A DNA stretch of 64,000 nt from NCBI GenBank assembly GCA_022575985.1, contig JAKSXM010000231.1, positions 28,000,501 through 28,064,500 on the forward strand, given 5' to 3'. This document shows, one piece after another, positions 22,520 to 35,100 of the stretch. Below the pieces are notes generated by a model. The model saw nothing but the letters and a program-made list of their open reading frames with translations. It was not told the origin of the DNA and searched no databases. Position numbers and translations under genes: made by a program. The stretch is from Anagrus nilaparvatae. Lineage: Eukaryota; Arthropoda; Insecta; Hymenoptera; Mymaridae. Each line of letters starts with the position of its first letter. The stretch's first letter is position 1.

Positions 22520-23980
22520 TGTAAGACCCCCAACGTGATTTTTCATTTCAAAACGCAGTTACTATTATTACTTCTAATCGATAACTCACACATTTTCCAA
22601 AAAATTTGATTTTTTGGTGTAATTTCTATTTATACTTTAGATTAAAATAATATTTTAAAATCAAATATTTGGTTTTAGTTATTGGTTATAAATTTGTTAT
22701 AACAATCAAAATTTAATAGTATACTTTGCTAGTATAAAAATTAATTTTCTCGCAAATGAAATGATTTTGTAAAAATATATAAACGTCACTGGAAGAGTTT
22801 TATTTATGTACTATTTGCTTAAAATCAATAGAATTTAGTAAACATATAATATTTAACATTATTTGTATCAATATAGATTTTAATCTTGTATTCTAATAAA
22901 CTATATACCAAGGACCCAGAAAAGTAATTTTAGTTAAATTTTGATGATAACCTTTACAGAATTAATTTTGATCGTTGACTCAGAAGTCTCTTATAGCAAA
23001 ACTATACCAAAGAAATTATTCAAAATTTATGTAATTTTTCATTTTACGGTTAAAAAATTGAATTTAAATCTTCGTTTTATTAAAATTATTTTTAATCGAT
23101 TTCAGCCATAGGAAAAACCCGAAAACCTAAAGGTCATATAAAAATTCGGATCAATTAGCAATATTTTTCAAAAAATTGTATTTTTTTTTGTTATTTTGCG
23201 CAATTAGCGTTAGTTACTCAAAACTGGCCATCCGAAAATGGATGAAACCTTCAAAATCGTTTTTAGAGACCAAAAATAAGTATAATCCACTGGGTTGGAT
23301 CCACATTACTGCATTGAAATTTTTTAAAAACACTGGCGCCTTTACTACCGAGAATTTCAAATATTCAGCAATATTCTTTGATAAAAGTTTATAGCATAGT
23401 TGAAAAGACACAAAAAAAATTTACTTCTAATAACACAATTAAAAATATACATAGATTTCTTTTAAAACATATTGAATTTACAATACATTATTATGGTGTA
23501 AGGAAATACGTCAAAAAAAAATTCTCATGACCTGATTTTTAAGTCTTTTATATTATTATACACTTGTAAATTTATTGAAATGATTTACATTGCATTTTTT
23601 TTTATTATCCATTATTTTTATTTATTTTTTTTTGCCTGTGTGTGTTGTTATTATCATGTCTCAAAATTATAAGACTGTTTTTAAAATTTTTCTCATAAAA
23701 TAAAGAAACAAACCAAAAAACGTTAAATTATGATTTTTTTAGATCTATTTTTAAATGTCATATTTATATGGTTAAATTAAAAGTTATGTTTCTTTAAATG
23801 AAAATAAAAAAAATTGGCCACCCTAGATGATTTTTTTAATTTTGGAGTAATTTATAGGTATGTACATTTTTTAAATTTACGTTAAGTTTTGTATAATAAA
23901 GAAGACTTTAATATACTGAATTTTAAAAAAGAGTATCATATTAAAATTATATTTTAGAGTTTGAACGAATAGGATTCAGT
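22520..23980. other. No recognised gene; open frames on both strands near 23.2-23.4 kb
   Basis: The stretch 23176-23411 is open on both strands (72 codons plus, 65 codons minus) and is less A/T-biased than its surroundings. The two frames cannot both be coding and neither matches a family I know. It may be a relic of an element. The rest is plain. Confidence 0.35.
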
Positions 23981-23984
23981 CGAA

Positions 23985-24480
23985 ATGAGAATTTGGGGTT
24001 GATATTTCCCAGTATACGAAGATTTTTTCTGCAATAGGTATTTTTGGTTATTTTTCACGAGTTTTTGAGTCCTGAGGGTATCTGGAAAGTTTGTTACCGT
24101 TAAATTGGCCAAAACTCTCTTTTCTTGTAGAGTTTTTGCAAATTTCATGAAAAATAACGAGTTTTAGGCGGAGCTTTAGGTTACTATGCGCTTTTTTGTT
24201 GCTAATTATGAGTTCCATGGTCTCGGGGTTAATAATTAGTGTAGCACTCTTAAATTTGCAAAGATATCCCCAAAAAGGAATTTTTTGCATTATTCACAAG
24301 AAAAAATAGTTTTGTCTAAACACTTTTTTGTCACTGATAACAAATTTGGGAGCCCCGAGGCTCGAGAGATAAAAATGTATGTCTAAAATTGAGCGTTTTT
24401 CCAACTAGCAAAATTAAGCTCAAAATTTGCTATTTATAGGTCTTGCATGGTTTTGACTCGGGTTTTGATTTGAGACATAG
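23985..24480 (-). repeat. Degenerate repeat related to family E
   Basis: Recurring phrases about 140-150 bp apart (TTTTTGAGTCCTGAGGG, TTGTTGCTAATTATGAGTTC, TTTTGTCACTGATAACAAATT, each followed by a G-rich phrase) resemble the 'GGTCACTGATTACGAATT' phrases at 9.8-10.1 kb. Strand assignment is uncertain. Confidence 0.35.
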
Positions 24481-25155
24481 TCTATCATAAGCATATTAAT
24501 TTTTCGCTTCTTTTGCCAAAAATCGAAAGACTATAATTATTATTGGGTTCAATTGTCTTTGCGTGATGCGACAAAAAATTAATAGTTTTTCAATTTCTAA
24601 TGCATAAGGTATAAAATAAGATAGATATTTCAAGAAATTTGTTTTTTTCCTTTCGAGAACTCATAAAATTTCGAAACTTTTATTTATCACTATTATAAGT
24701 ATTTATGAAAAACAAGCATTAATATGATGTAACTATAAGTGAGTAAATCGAGAAAAAAAATTATAGAATAATTTATTTGTATTTAATAAACCATATTATG
24801 GGTAAATAAATACATAGTTCTAAAATTTTGTGAATTCATTTGACAGCTTAAATTTGTATAACCGAATTTCGGTATATCTAAATGTTATTTGAATAAGAAT
24901 AACTCTTGCGAGGTTATGCTAATTATATGGAACTTGTTAAAAGGCTCCAAAAAGGTTGTTGTAAATATATTGATAAGAAAATTTTCTCAAAATACCCGTA
25001 CGAAGCCACTGTATACAGCCGTGTATACAGTTTTTCACGGAATAAAGGCTCTGTATACAGAATATATATATTTTTTAATATAACACTAATTTGCATGTCA
25101 GGAATGGGCCCTAGCGATTCGTAGAATATTCAGGGGCATTATACGAAGAGGAAAA
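24480..25155. other. AT-rich DNA with a TGTATACAG cluster
   Basis: Three TGTATACAG motifs fall between about 25010 and 25063. No gene seen; small frames over 24889-25124 are chance. Confidence 0.55.
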
Positions 25156-25159
25156 AATA

Positions 25160-26632
25160 CATCCCTTGCCAATTACAATCCCAGAAGTTTGAATTGGGAA
25201 AAAATTAGATTCCGTTGTACAAACTGATCCCCAGGGATGAAAATGCACATTTGGGGTAAAAAATATATGGGTCCAACAGGGTAAAACAAATAACAACGGA
25301 TAAAATTAGCCATCCTGGGGCCTCTTGGGCCCAATCAGAATAAAATAAAAGAGGCCCCAGGATGGACCATTTTATCATTTGTTATTTGTTTTACCCTGTT
25401 GGACCTATTTTCCACCCTTTCAGCCCATTTTTATCCCTGGGTATCGATTTGTACAATAAGATATCATTGTTTTCCAATTAGGCCCATCCGGTCCGAAATA
25501 AAATTCTAATGTAAAAGGTAATTACCGAGGATAAAAATGAACTGTAGGGGTAAAAAATAGGTCCCACATGATAAAATAATTGCAAACAAATAGAATTAGC
25601 CATCAATGGGCCCATCAGACCTAATTGAGAAAAAATGAGGTACTGTTGTACCAATCGATCCCCAGGGATGAAAATGGACTGTTGGGTAAAAAATGGGTCC
25701 AATAGGGTAAAACAAATAACGACTGATAAAATGTTCTATCCTGGAGCCTCTTGGGCCCAATCAGAATAAAATAAAATCCTAATGCAGAAATTGATCCCCA
25801 GCGATGAAAATGTAGGGGTAAAAACTATAGCGGTAAAAAATGGGTCCAACAGGATAAAATAAATAACGACTGATAAAATGGTCCATCCTGGGGCCCATAG
25901 GGCCCAATCAGAATAAAATAAAATCCTGATCCAGAAATCGATACCCAGCGATGAAAATGGACTTTAGGGGTAAAAAATGGGTCCAACAGGTTAAAACAAA
26001 TAACGACTGATAAAATGGTCCATCCTGGGGCCCATAGGGCCCGATCAGAATAAAATAAAATCCTGATATAAAAATCGATTCCCAGCGATGAAAATAGACT
26101 TGAGGGGTAAAAAATGGGTCCAACAGGGTAAAACAAATAACGACTGATAAAATAGTCCATCCTGGGGCCTTTTGGGCCCAAGCCGAATAAAATAAAATCC
26201 TGATGTAGAAATCGATCTCCAGGGATGAAAATAGTTTGTAGGGGTAAAAAATTGGCCCAGCAGGATAAAATAAATACAAACAGATAAAATTAGCCATCCA
26301 AGGGCATATTGGGCCCAATTGGAAAACAATGAAATCTTTGTACAAATCGATACCCAGGGATGAAAATGGGCTGAAAGGGTGGAAAATAGGTCCAACAGGA
26401 TAAAACAAATAACAAATGATAAAATGGTCCATCCTGGGGCCTCTTTTATTTTATTCTGATTGGGCCCAAGAGGCCCCAGGATGGCTAATTTTATCCGTTG
26501 TTATTTGTTTTACCCTGTTGGACCCATTTTTTACCCCAAATGTGCATTTTCATCCCTGGGGATCAGTTTGTACAACGGAATCTAATTTTTTCCCAATTCA
26601 AACTTCTGGGATTGTAATTGGCAAGGGATGCA
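25160..26632. repeat. Tandem array enclosed by a long inverted repeat
   Basis: The outer 298 bp at 25160-25457 returns as an almost perfect reverse complement at 26337-26632. Between and including the arms lie about eight units of 136-149 bp. Each has GGGCCCAATCAGAATAAAAT, a CAGGGATGAAAATG phrase, GGGTCCAACAGG and a TCCATCCTGGGGCC phrase. Unit starts marked by GGGCCC fall at about 25609, 25752, 25900, 26037, 26173 and 26311. Long overlapping minus-strand frames of 116-174 codons result from a unit without minus-strand stops and a period that is not a multiple of three. They are not genes. Confidence 0.85.
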
Positions 26633-26639
26633 TTTTTTT

Positions 26640-26895
26640 GAAAAATGCTAATCCACCTATTCGTCTTAAAATTAAAAAAACAAATATATTCGCAGTGTTG
26701 AAAAATTAAAATTATTTTACCCCCCAAAAGGAGGAATCCAACCCCTACCCCACCTTGAAGTCCGTCCAAAGAATGTTTTTGATTGGGGCCAAAAAGAAGC
26801 TAATGCAAAAAGTTGTAAGTGATTTCACTCAGATCGTGAAAATATTCTAAATACCTAAAAATCCTGTACTTATTTCTTCTACTAATATATAGCCA
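26640..26895 (+). repeat. Half of the 20-kb foldback, abutting the array
   Basis: ATCCACCTATTCGTCTTAAA, then GAAGTCCGTCCAAAGAATGT, GATTGGGGCCAAAAAGAAGC, AGTGATTTCACTCAGA and TTATTTCTTCTACTA follow in the order seen at 20380-20650. Only one arm is present. It starts immediately to the right of the enclosed array. Confidence 0.65.
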
Positions 26896-26899
26896 CCAC

Positions 26900-29800
26900 C
26901 CAAACATCTGACGATGCCCTAGGGTGGTGGTAGGTCAAAACGACGATGATAAAAGGCATTCCTCTTTTTCAATTAATCAGCAAAAAAAATTGTACCCTTA
27001 AAATTATCATACTTGTTACAACTTTTTTGTTGCTAATTACACCAATTATTCATTTTTATCTCTAAAAACAATGGAACTATAAAAAATATAAAAATTTACG
27101 CAACACAACCATAATATCGAAGGTTTATTATTTATTTATTTTTTTTTTAATCTTTAATTTTAAACAAATTAACGATCGTTTTTGTTGGATGAACACAAAA
27201 TAATCATTTTTTTTTACTATTTACATCTTTATTGTAAATACAAGCAAAAAAAAAAATTCATCGATAAATGTTTTATAAGGATTTTTATCACGTAATAAAA
27301 AAAAAGAATTACAAATTATTATTATTTTATTTACTTAATGTTTATTTTTTTATCTACTTTTTTTTGTATAAAAAAAAAGATCACATCTTTTTTAGTTTCT
27401 ATTGTAATTAACTACGGGAAATTAAAAGATTTATCTAACACTCATACGCTTTTTTTAAATACATTAAGGATATTGCTTAAAAAAATTTTGTAAAAAAAAA
27501 AAATCATTAATTTATCTGATATAATTAATTATTTATAAGTTTGTTTAAATTAGTATATGAGAAAAAGTTAGGACATTAACGTCAAAAAAATTTAACAATT
27601 TTTTACACATACCAAAAAAAAAAATTTTTTTTTTAGTTACACAGATGTTTGAATTTCTGCGGGGAATAAATTTTTTTTAAGTGTTTTGTTGTCATTATTT
27701 TTTTGCTTCACACACATGAAATTTGTCATAAAAAATAGAATATGATCTAAAAAAAAAGTACATAAAAGCTTCTCATTCTGAAAAAAAAAACTGTTCTGAA
27801 TTTAGAAATAATATATTCTTGGTAGTGTATAACTTCTTTTTCATCTTTTAAATACAACTAGGTCACGTGTGCATATATATTTACAAATTTTTTTTTTTCT
27901 TTTCTTTGAAAAAAAGTGTATCCCTTTTTTTAAAAAAGTTGATCTCAAAAAAAGTAAAGTACATTTTTATTTAAAATTATTAGTTTGTTTAATAATATTT
28001 TATTTATACTTTATCATGTGTATGTGAATATGTCGCCATGTTTCACTTGAATGATTTTTTTAATCCGCTCTATAAAATTTATTATATTTTTACAAGAGAG
28101 TTACTAAAGTTTTATATTTTTATATCATAATTTTTTTATTTTTTTTATTTTATCCATCTATATTTATTTATCGTACTAAAAGTACAAATTTTTGGAATTT
28201 TTTTATGAGATCAGGTCAGGTTTTTAGGTTCTTTTATTGATTAAAATTGGTTTTGTGTCTATTTTTGTTGTAAGATGATAATATTTTGTTGTAAGAGATT
28301 TAGATTATTTTACCCAGAAATTGATCATCAACTTTAAGAAATTTATTGAATACTAATTAACCCTGAGTTAAAAGTAAATCCAAAATTTAAGCCTTTGGGT
28401 AAAATTGGGTTTCTTAGAAAACTGATAATCTTAAAAATATGAAATTACAGTTTAGGCTAAGAAAATAATCCATATTTGATCTTTACGTAACTTCAATTTA
28501 TCTAAATTTTAGTTCTTTAAATTGTCTAAGAAAAAAATGAAATAGTTTAGAAATCAATTTGGTCAAATGTTGCCAGTTTTATGATTATGGAACGTAAATT
28601 CAGAGTTTTTATTGAAAAGATTTTTCACGAATAAAATTACAAAATCTAATAACATTTAAATATCTCGTTTTACCAATTTTAAGATTTTATCTAGTTTAAT
28701 ATCTTGATCTCTTAAGATACTTAACTAATATTATATTTAATCTCATATCGACTGATGACGATATAATATCATAAACATGTAAAACTGCATAATAATACCG
28801 ATATAAAAATAAAAATTCTCACGGCAGCAGCAAAACAAATATTGGCCTATAAATTTCATTTAATTTTTGTAAAAACTAAATTTTTTTGCAAATCCGTCGA
28901 AAATGATTATTAGATAATCGACCTAATTCTCCTTAAAGTATTCGCGAGCTCTTTGTACTACTTTTTAAAAACAAAAAACAACTTTTCCATATACACAACA
29001 GACACGCCTTAATAGAGATCGATAACAGGCGTTACAAATGTTATGCAAGTTTTAAATCACTCTCGCTCTTGTTTTTATTTTTTTTTATTTCAAATTTTTA
29101 AATTTCTGAAAATTTCAATAATTTATAGTTTTTTACTGTGTAATTGCAGAATCTGAATTCCACTTAAATATAAAAATTTATTTTTTTAAAAGTTTTTATA
29201 AAGGAATATTATTGTTAATAAAAGATAACAGAGGTAAGGTGCAGCGAGGCATGTTGCTGTTTCTGCTGCTACGGGCTCTTTCGTGCGTGGAATAGGCTCA
29301 AGGCTGAAGTTAAGCTGCAACGCATACACACTTATTATATTATGACAAACTGTATTTTATTCTTTAAAAATTTTTTTTTTTTAAGACGAATCATTTGATT
29401 TTTATACTCAGTTTTTTTTTGTTTTAGCTAAATTACACGACTACTTTGTAAATTCATTTAATGCGATTGTAGTTTAATTTGAGGAGTGCCTGTTAGTAAC
29501 CTTATAATTATAAAAATTAATTACCCAAATTATGTTACTATAAAAAATTTTAATTTTATTAAGACCTATTTTCTATTTGGGATAAATAATTTATCTGAAA
29601 TACTATAGCGTGTTATGCAGTAACAATAAAAGTCAATAAAAGTTTAATTATTGTTTGGCACCACAAAAATCGAACTTCCATTTATCAAAAAAATAATTAA
29701 AAGTCGAGAAATATTCAAGTAGTTCCAATAAAGCTGAATGAATTTTCAAAGATAAAAGAAAATTACAGAATCTTTATTTCAAGGCCCACAGCCTGGGGTA

Positions 29801-30265
29801 TTCAAATTCGAAATAAAAATTTAAAAAAATCATCTATTTATCGGAGTACTCGAGGAGTACTGATAAATCAATTAGAAAATACAAATTTTAAACTGCAAAT
29901 TATAATAATTTAATTTAATTTATTACTTATAATTATAATTATTTAAATTACAATACATTGTTCCAGTATGAGACTGTATAAAAATTGAATTTATATGACA
30001 CCTATAAATATATTTTTAAAAGAATTTTCATAATAAAATATCAAATGTGTAAAAAACTTATATCCTCGAAAATATAATGAATTTACCGTTATTTTGTTAT
30101 ACATAAATTGACGTTGATTTTTTTAGTATGAAAAAAAATTTGTTTTTTCTTTGTGACCGCACTTTTTTTTATTATATTCAAGACAATCGATTATAAAGTG
30201 TATTATTAGTTTTTTTTTTTTAATGTGAGGAACATACAAAACTAACATAAACTTATAGAAGAATT
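26900..30265. other. AT-rich DNA without a recognised gene
   Basis: 26.9-28.8 kb is A/T homopolymer. 28.8-29.33 kb is less biased. At 29233 a GAG-GTAAGG string resembles a 5' splice site, and at 29251 a 14-codon hydrophobic frame starts (MLLFLLLRALSCVE). A near-palindrome around GAGTACTCGAGGAGTACT lies near 29845. None is enough for a gene call. Confidence 0.45.
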
Positions 30266-30270
30266 TTAAC

Positions 30271-30432
30271 ATGTCTGATTCAATATTATTGTCTTCAAAA
30301 AAATCCTCTCTTTACAAAAAGTATATTGAACCCTGTCATTGTTTAGATATAATAATTGAGGAGCCTGCTATGGTAATAAATGCGTGTAAGTACTCGTATA
30401 AGTATGACAGCTGCATTTTGGCACAAATATAG
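30271..30432 (+). CDS. Unrecognised small open frame, 53 codons
   Basis: ATG at 30271 to TAG at 30430. The peptide begins MSDSILLSSKKSSLYKKYIE, continues with PCHCLDIIIEEPAMVINA and ends with a second Cys pair region (CKYSYKYDSC). Composition is balanced for this DNA: acidic, basic and Cys residues are spread evenly. A consensus 5' splice site (GTAAGTA) at 30386 could instead end a first coding exon. I see no domain, signal peptide or membrane segment and no partner exon. It lies just upstream of a family A MITE. It could be a short gene, a first exon, an element relic or chance. Confidence 0.22.
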   Translation: MSDSILLSSKKSSLYKKYIEPCHCLDIIIEEPAMVINACKYSYKYDSCILAQI

Positions 30433-30643
30433 TCAAGATCAAAACACACCTACTTTCGTATCCTAATTTTTTTGATCTCGGGTTCTGGAAGAAGTTATGA
30501 TCCGCAAACTAAGCCAAGTTTTGGAAAAAAAAACTGAAAGTATGAGACGTTTTAATAGCCTAGATGATTAGATTAGGGCAAAATATACTCGGTTTACATT
30601 TTGAATTTTTTGGCATTTTCACTGTAAAAAGTAATATCTTATA

Positions 30644-30720
30644 TTGGGGCTGTAGTTTAAAATTGACTGTAAAAATAAAATGATTGACCCAAATGACTCA
30701 ATAGATTAAATTTTTAGTCC
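30644..30720 (-). mobile_element. Fragment of the piggyBac-like MITE interior
   Basis: On the minus strand this matches the interior of 57520-57735: a GACTAAAAATTTAA block, TTGAGTCATTTGGGTCAATC and CTACAGCCCC occur in the same order. Neither end with TTAA is present here. Confidence 0.5.
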
Positions 30721-30722
30721 CA

Positions 30723-31680
30723 CACCGTAAAAAGTAACTTTCTTATATTAACAAAAAAATTAGTACATTAACAAAAAATTTGTAAATTTTCGAAAAAATT
30801 TGTAATTATCTTCTATTAAAAGAATGAAATGTAACGCTGATTTTGAGACATTTTAAAACTCATTCTGATTGGTCTGTACTTAACAGCTGTTATTCATTTC
30901 GAAATTAATACTAACGCGCTCTTGCGGTGTACAAATTAAACCTTATACTGTTCTGTTATTTTTAATGGCGCGTATTTTAAAATTCTGTATTTTATTATTA
31001 TTTATTTGTTATTTTTTTTTCTTCATTTTGAAAGGGTGAATAATATAATATTATTAACATGTTATTTTCTGCCTTAAATAAAAAATTAGTTATTTATGAG
31101 AAATCAGTTAATGAAATAAGTTCGATATAAAGTTATAATATATCAAATGGGAAGGTTGACAGGGCCCGAGGTGCATAGCACCGAGGGCCTGTGATCGCAT
31201 AATTGGTAAAATGTACCTAATTTAGGGTTAATTCATAAAGTAAAACTTAAAATAATAAACTTTAGCTTAGAATGAAGATTTTGTACAATAATAAAATCGA
31301 AAATTTGTTTTATTAAATAAATATTTGTTTAAAGTTTAAATTGTTTTTCATTTAAAATTGAATTTGAGGGGGTTGGCGCGCTTAAGCGCGCAGGGGGGCG
31401 TAGCCCCCTAGTTCGATAAAAATCGTAAATTTACTAAATTTAGTATATAATCGAAAAATTCGAGTATTCTCGATTTTTTTTTGTGAAATTTTTTTTTAAA
31501 AATTGACAAAAAATAGTAGTCAATTTCCGAAAAATAGTTGTGAATTGACAACTTTTTTCGTAAAATCACAAATAAAATCGAGAATTCTCGAATTTTTCGA
31601 AAATATTTTTTGAAAATTCACTAATTTTTTGAAAAAATTCTATTTTTTCTGCAAATCTAAGAAAGTTACTTTTTACAGTG
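30723..31680. mobile_element. MITE family A, copy 4, split by a Helitron
   Basis: Left end CACCGTAAAAAGTAACTT and right end AAGTTACTTTTTACAGTG with TA at the right. Family A sequence is interrupted at 30808 and resumes at 31412. The two parts together give an element of about 355 bp. Confidence 0.75.
30809..31411 (+). mobile_element. Non-autonomous Helitron, 603 bp
   Basis: Starts TCTTCTATTAAAAG, ends CTAG, and sits between host A and T: all three are Helitron rules. Just before the 3' end are a palindrome (GCGCGCTTAAGCGCGC) and a hairpin GGGGGC-GTA-GCCCCC, as expected for the Helitron terminator. Internally GGGCCCGAGGTGC pairs with GCACCGAGGGCC near 31160-31195. No Rep or helicase is encoded, so it must be mobilised by a partner. 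Host family A sequence on both sides rejoins cleanly when the insert is ignored. There is no target duplication. Confidence 0.85.
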
Positions 31681-31689
31681 TAAATGCGA

Positions 31690-31765
31690 GTGTAAATACT
31701 ATTAAAAAGCGCGGGTAAACGGCGGGTATTTAATGGCCCTTAAAAATCAAAATATCAAGAAATTT
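31690..31765 (+). repeat. Family K fragment
   Basis: AAAAAGCGCGGGTAAACGGC starts a short match to the core of the family K foldbacks. It lies immediately right of the split MITE. Confidence 0.5.
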
Positions 31766-31953
31766 TAACTATAAACTTAGTAGTTATGGCGAGTGATTTT
31801 TTTTCATCCTTACAAATAATTATAACATGAATCAAAAGAAGATTTGAAGAAAAAAAGTTTTATCTAAATGATCATTCGGTGTCACGGTACCTAATTTTCT
31901 GATATTTTTGAACAATTTGCAGCTATCAGTTTAAACAAAGAAAAATATAATTG

Positions 31954-32140
31954 ATTTGTGTGTAAACACAACTAAGACCTAGAATCGAAATTATAATAAG
32001 TTTCTAAAAAGAAATTATATAGTCCATTAACCTGAAGTATTCTAGGTTCTTGTTCTTATTAGGCTCTGACTCTCATTTGAAATTATTCTAAATCCCTAAA
32101 TTGAAATAATTTTAAGTACATTTGAACCTCCCCTTTCGTT
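31954..32140 (+). repeat. Dispersed repeat family D, copy 3
   Basis: GTGTAAACACAACTAAGACC, then units of the form TTGAAATTATTCTAAATCCC and a closing CCTCCCCTTTC, in the order seen at 16582-16735. Confidence 0.55.
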
Positions 32141-32144
32141 TTGG

Positions 32145-35100
32145 TTAAAAGTTACAAAAAAAGGTTGAATTTTGAGTTGACTCATTCAATAACTACAAAT
32201 TAAACCCTAAAAATTTTAAATTTCAAAAATTCCTTTTAAACATAAACGATAATTTTATATCAAATTGAAATATTCTAAAATATAGGTAATTCTGATTCGA
32301 TATAATAATTTATTATTTATCTAATTCTTAAATAATAATATACCTATACAAGTATAGTAGAAATAAATTCTTTAAAGTATACAATAACGAATATTATATT
32401 ATAGAAGGACGCTCCTGTAAAAATAATAATGTTAACGATTATTATTATAGAAACTGAAGAAGGCACGTCTATTTTTAAAATTACTCATAAATCACATCAT
32501 TGATACATCTTTTTATATATAATACGTAATATTTTTTAAAGCTTATCTGAATTATAATGTTTTATCAACAACAACAAAATTTTCCCAATATTAATTGGTT
32601 CTTTGTGTAAAATAATTTTTTTTTGTATGTAATTGTTCATATAAAATAATTTTTTAAAAGTATGAAGAATTTTTTAATAGGTTTATTTAGTTACTATTTA
32701 AGTTTATTAACCTTACTTCTTAACTGAATATTGAACTTGATTTATTTTCTTTTGTCAACAGGCAAATATTACAGAATTTATAAAATTAATTTTAATTCCA
32801 TGTGCTTTTTCTATACCAAAGAGTATAATAAAAGCACATAAGATAAAAAAAAATTCATTAGGTCTAGAAAGGTCTTGAGAATTTTAAGATAAAATAATAA
32901 AATTGGAGATCAAATTTTAAAAATATAACGTAAGTGTACCAATTAGTGACCATAGTTTTCTTTATTCTCGTCTTTCATAAGAAAAACATGGTATTCGACA
33001 TTAATTAGGGAGTGGTAATTAATTGGTACAGTCACCCTATTATTAATTCTAAATTAAAGTAAGAAGTAAAACAATATATAAATATTAATCAATAATTTTA
33101 AAATTTCTTCGCCTTATTTATAGTATCAGAAATTCAATTCTCTTTCGAGAAAAATTTTAAAATTAATTTATAGCCTAAATAATTAGTTTCTTTGCAAGTT
33201 ATTTCACTAGAAATAATGTTAGTTAATAAATTTCAGTAATAAAATAGCCACTTAATAAATTATTTTCACTTTTAATAATCATAAATAATTTTATTAAATT
33301 TAAAAAGATTTTTAAAAAAAACTTGCGGTTTTAAATTATTATTTTCTTTCTTTTTTTTAATTTAAAAATTATGAAAGCATGTTTCTTTTATTTTATTTTT
33401 GTGGTTTTTAATTTTTTTTAGGACTTTTTGCTAAAAAATTACGTAAAATTTAATTAACGGTAACATAATTTTTTATAACTAATTTGCAATTTAAATAAAA
33501 ATTACTGCAAAATTTCAACAAAAAAAAATAATAAAATCTCATAATTGAATAAATTTTTGAATTAATAAATTCGTAAACCTTGAGCTAAATAATTAAAAAA
33601 AAGTATTTTAATAATTTCCAAAAAAAATTTTTAGGCAATACTTAAAAAAAAAAAAAAATTTATATTAGTATATAAAAATTTTTATATAAAAATGTTTCTT
33701 TCGGCTATTATACATAAAAATGTCTTTTGCGTCCTGTTAGCAATACTTAACTGCCCTTGACATACTTAATATACTTTTTTTTTGCAAAGAATGCGCGCGC
33801 ATCCTGTCTGCTCATGCTCGTACTTACTCTACTTCGAATCTTATACATTTTACAATATTATTATTATTATTATTATTATGTATATAATTTTTTTTTTTAT
33901 TACGTAAATAAATATTCTAGTAATTAATGACTTTGGATTTTATTTTTTTAACATAAATTATAAAATAATAAAATTATTATTAAAAAAAATTTATTATGAA
34001 CAAAAAAAAAAATTATTTTATTAAATCGCTGAAATAAAAAAGACACTTTCACTTTCATGTATAATTTTTTATTTATTTTTTCTCAAGTGGACATTCCGTA
34101 AGAAGAAATACATTTATATGCATTTAATCGAGATTGTGGGCAGAATTATTGGGACATACCGTATAATGTTTCATTACGAGTTTTAAATATTAATTTTAAA
34201 GGGACTTTGTACTCTCGTATTTCTTAATTTTTTTTTTAAGATTTATTTTGCTTGCTGTTTATTTAAATATTCGAATTTAAGCAATTTGATTTATTTAGCT
34301 TAAATGAATTATTTATTGTAAGAATTCTATTACAAATGAAATTACATGCAAAGAAGTCTTAGAGTGACCGATGGTTTTATTTGAATTAGTTGAGATTTTA
34401 AGCCTATTCGAGTAAAATTTAGAGCAACTTATTTATTCTAGGGGTGCTTAAAATAAAAATTTTTTTTGAATTAGTCAAAAAAGTACCATTTACTGAAATT
34501 TCAGTAAATGTTTAATTCAATTATTTTCAAAAATTCAAAAAAAAAAAAAAAATCTGAAAAATTTAAAGTGCAATAAAAAAACTACATGCATAAAATTTCA
34601 CATATAAATATAACCATGTTAACCTCGGCCATGACGATGAACTGGCGTCAGAGTCGAGGAAATTCATTGCACAGAAATAAAACACACTAAACAAAGATAA
34701 TATAAAATAATATATATAAAATTAGAGCCAAAAAAAAAACAAAGGGTTCCGGGAAGGTACCATTTTTTTTAACGCACAATATGCAATTATTTTACAAAGA
34801 AAATTATTGCATAAAAAAAAAGAACAAAAGGATGTTAAAAAAAATGATAATAAAAAAATAAATATAACATCATTTTTTTTTTAGGGTATATTTTGACGAT
34901 TACCCAATTTCATTGTAAAAATTATCTCTTTGTACTTTTTTTCAAATGCATAAATATTGCATGCATAAAGTAGTGTACTAAAGCAAAAAAAAAAAGAAAT
35001 GAAATTGAAAGTTAAACCACAATGACTTTCATTGGTTTATCTGTAACACATTGAAAAGCAACATGAAAAAGAACAAAAAAAAGAGATAAAAAAAAAGCGA

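Noticed and set aside
23176..23411. Coding exon near 23.2-23.4 kb
   Set aside because: Both strands are open over the same bases and neither peptide is recognisable, so I cannot choose one or support either.
25825..26432. Overlapping minus-strand frames of 116, 118 and 174 codons as genes
   Set aside because: They lie in the tandem array. The unit has no minus-strand stop and its period is not a multiple of three, so several frames stay open. The peptides are the same repeat read in rotating frames.
34600..34640. First coding exon on the minus strand with ATG at 34632
   Set aside because: The start context is good but the frame stops after 16 codons, and the GTTAAC after it is a weak splice donor.
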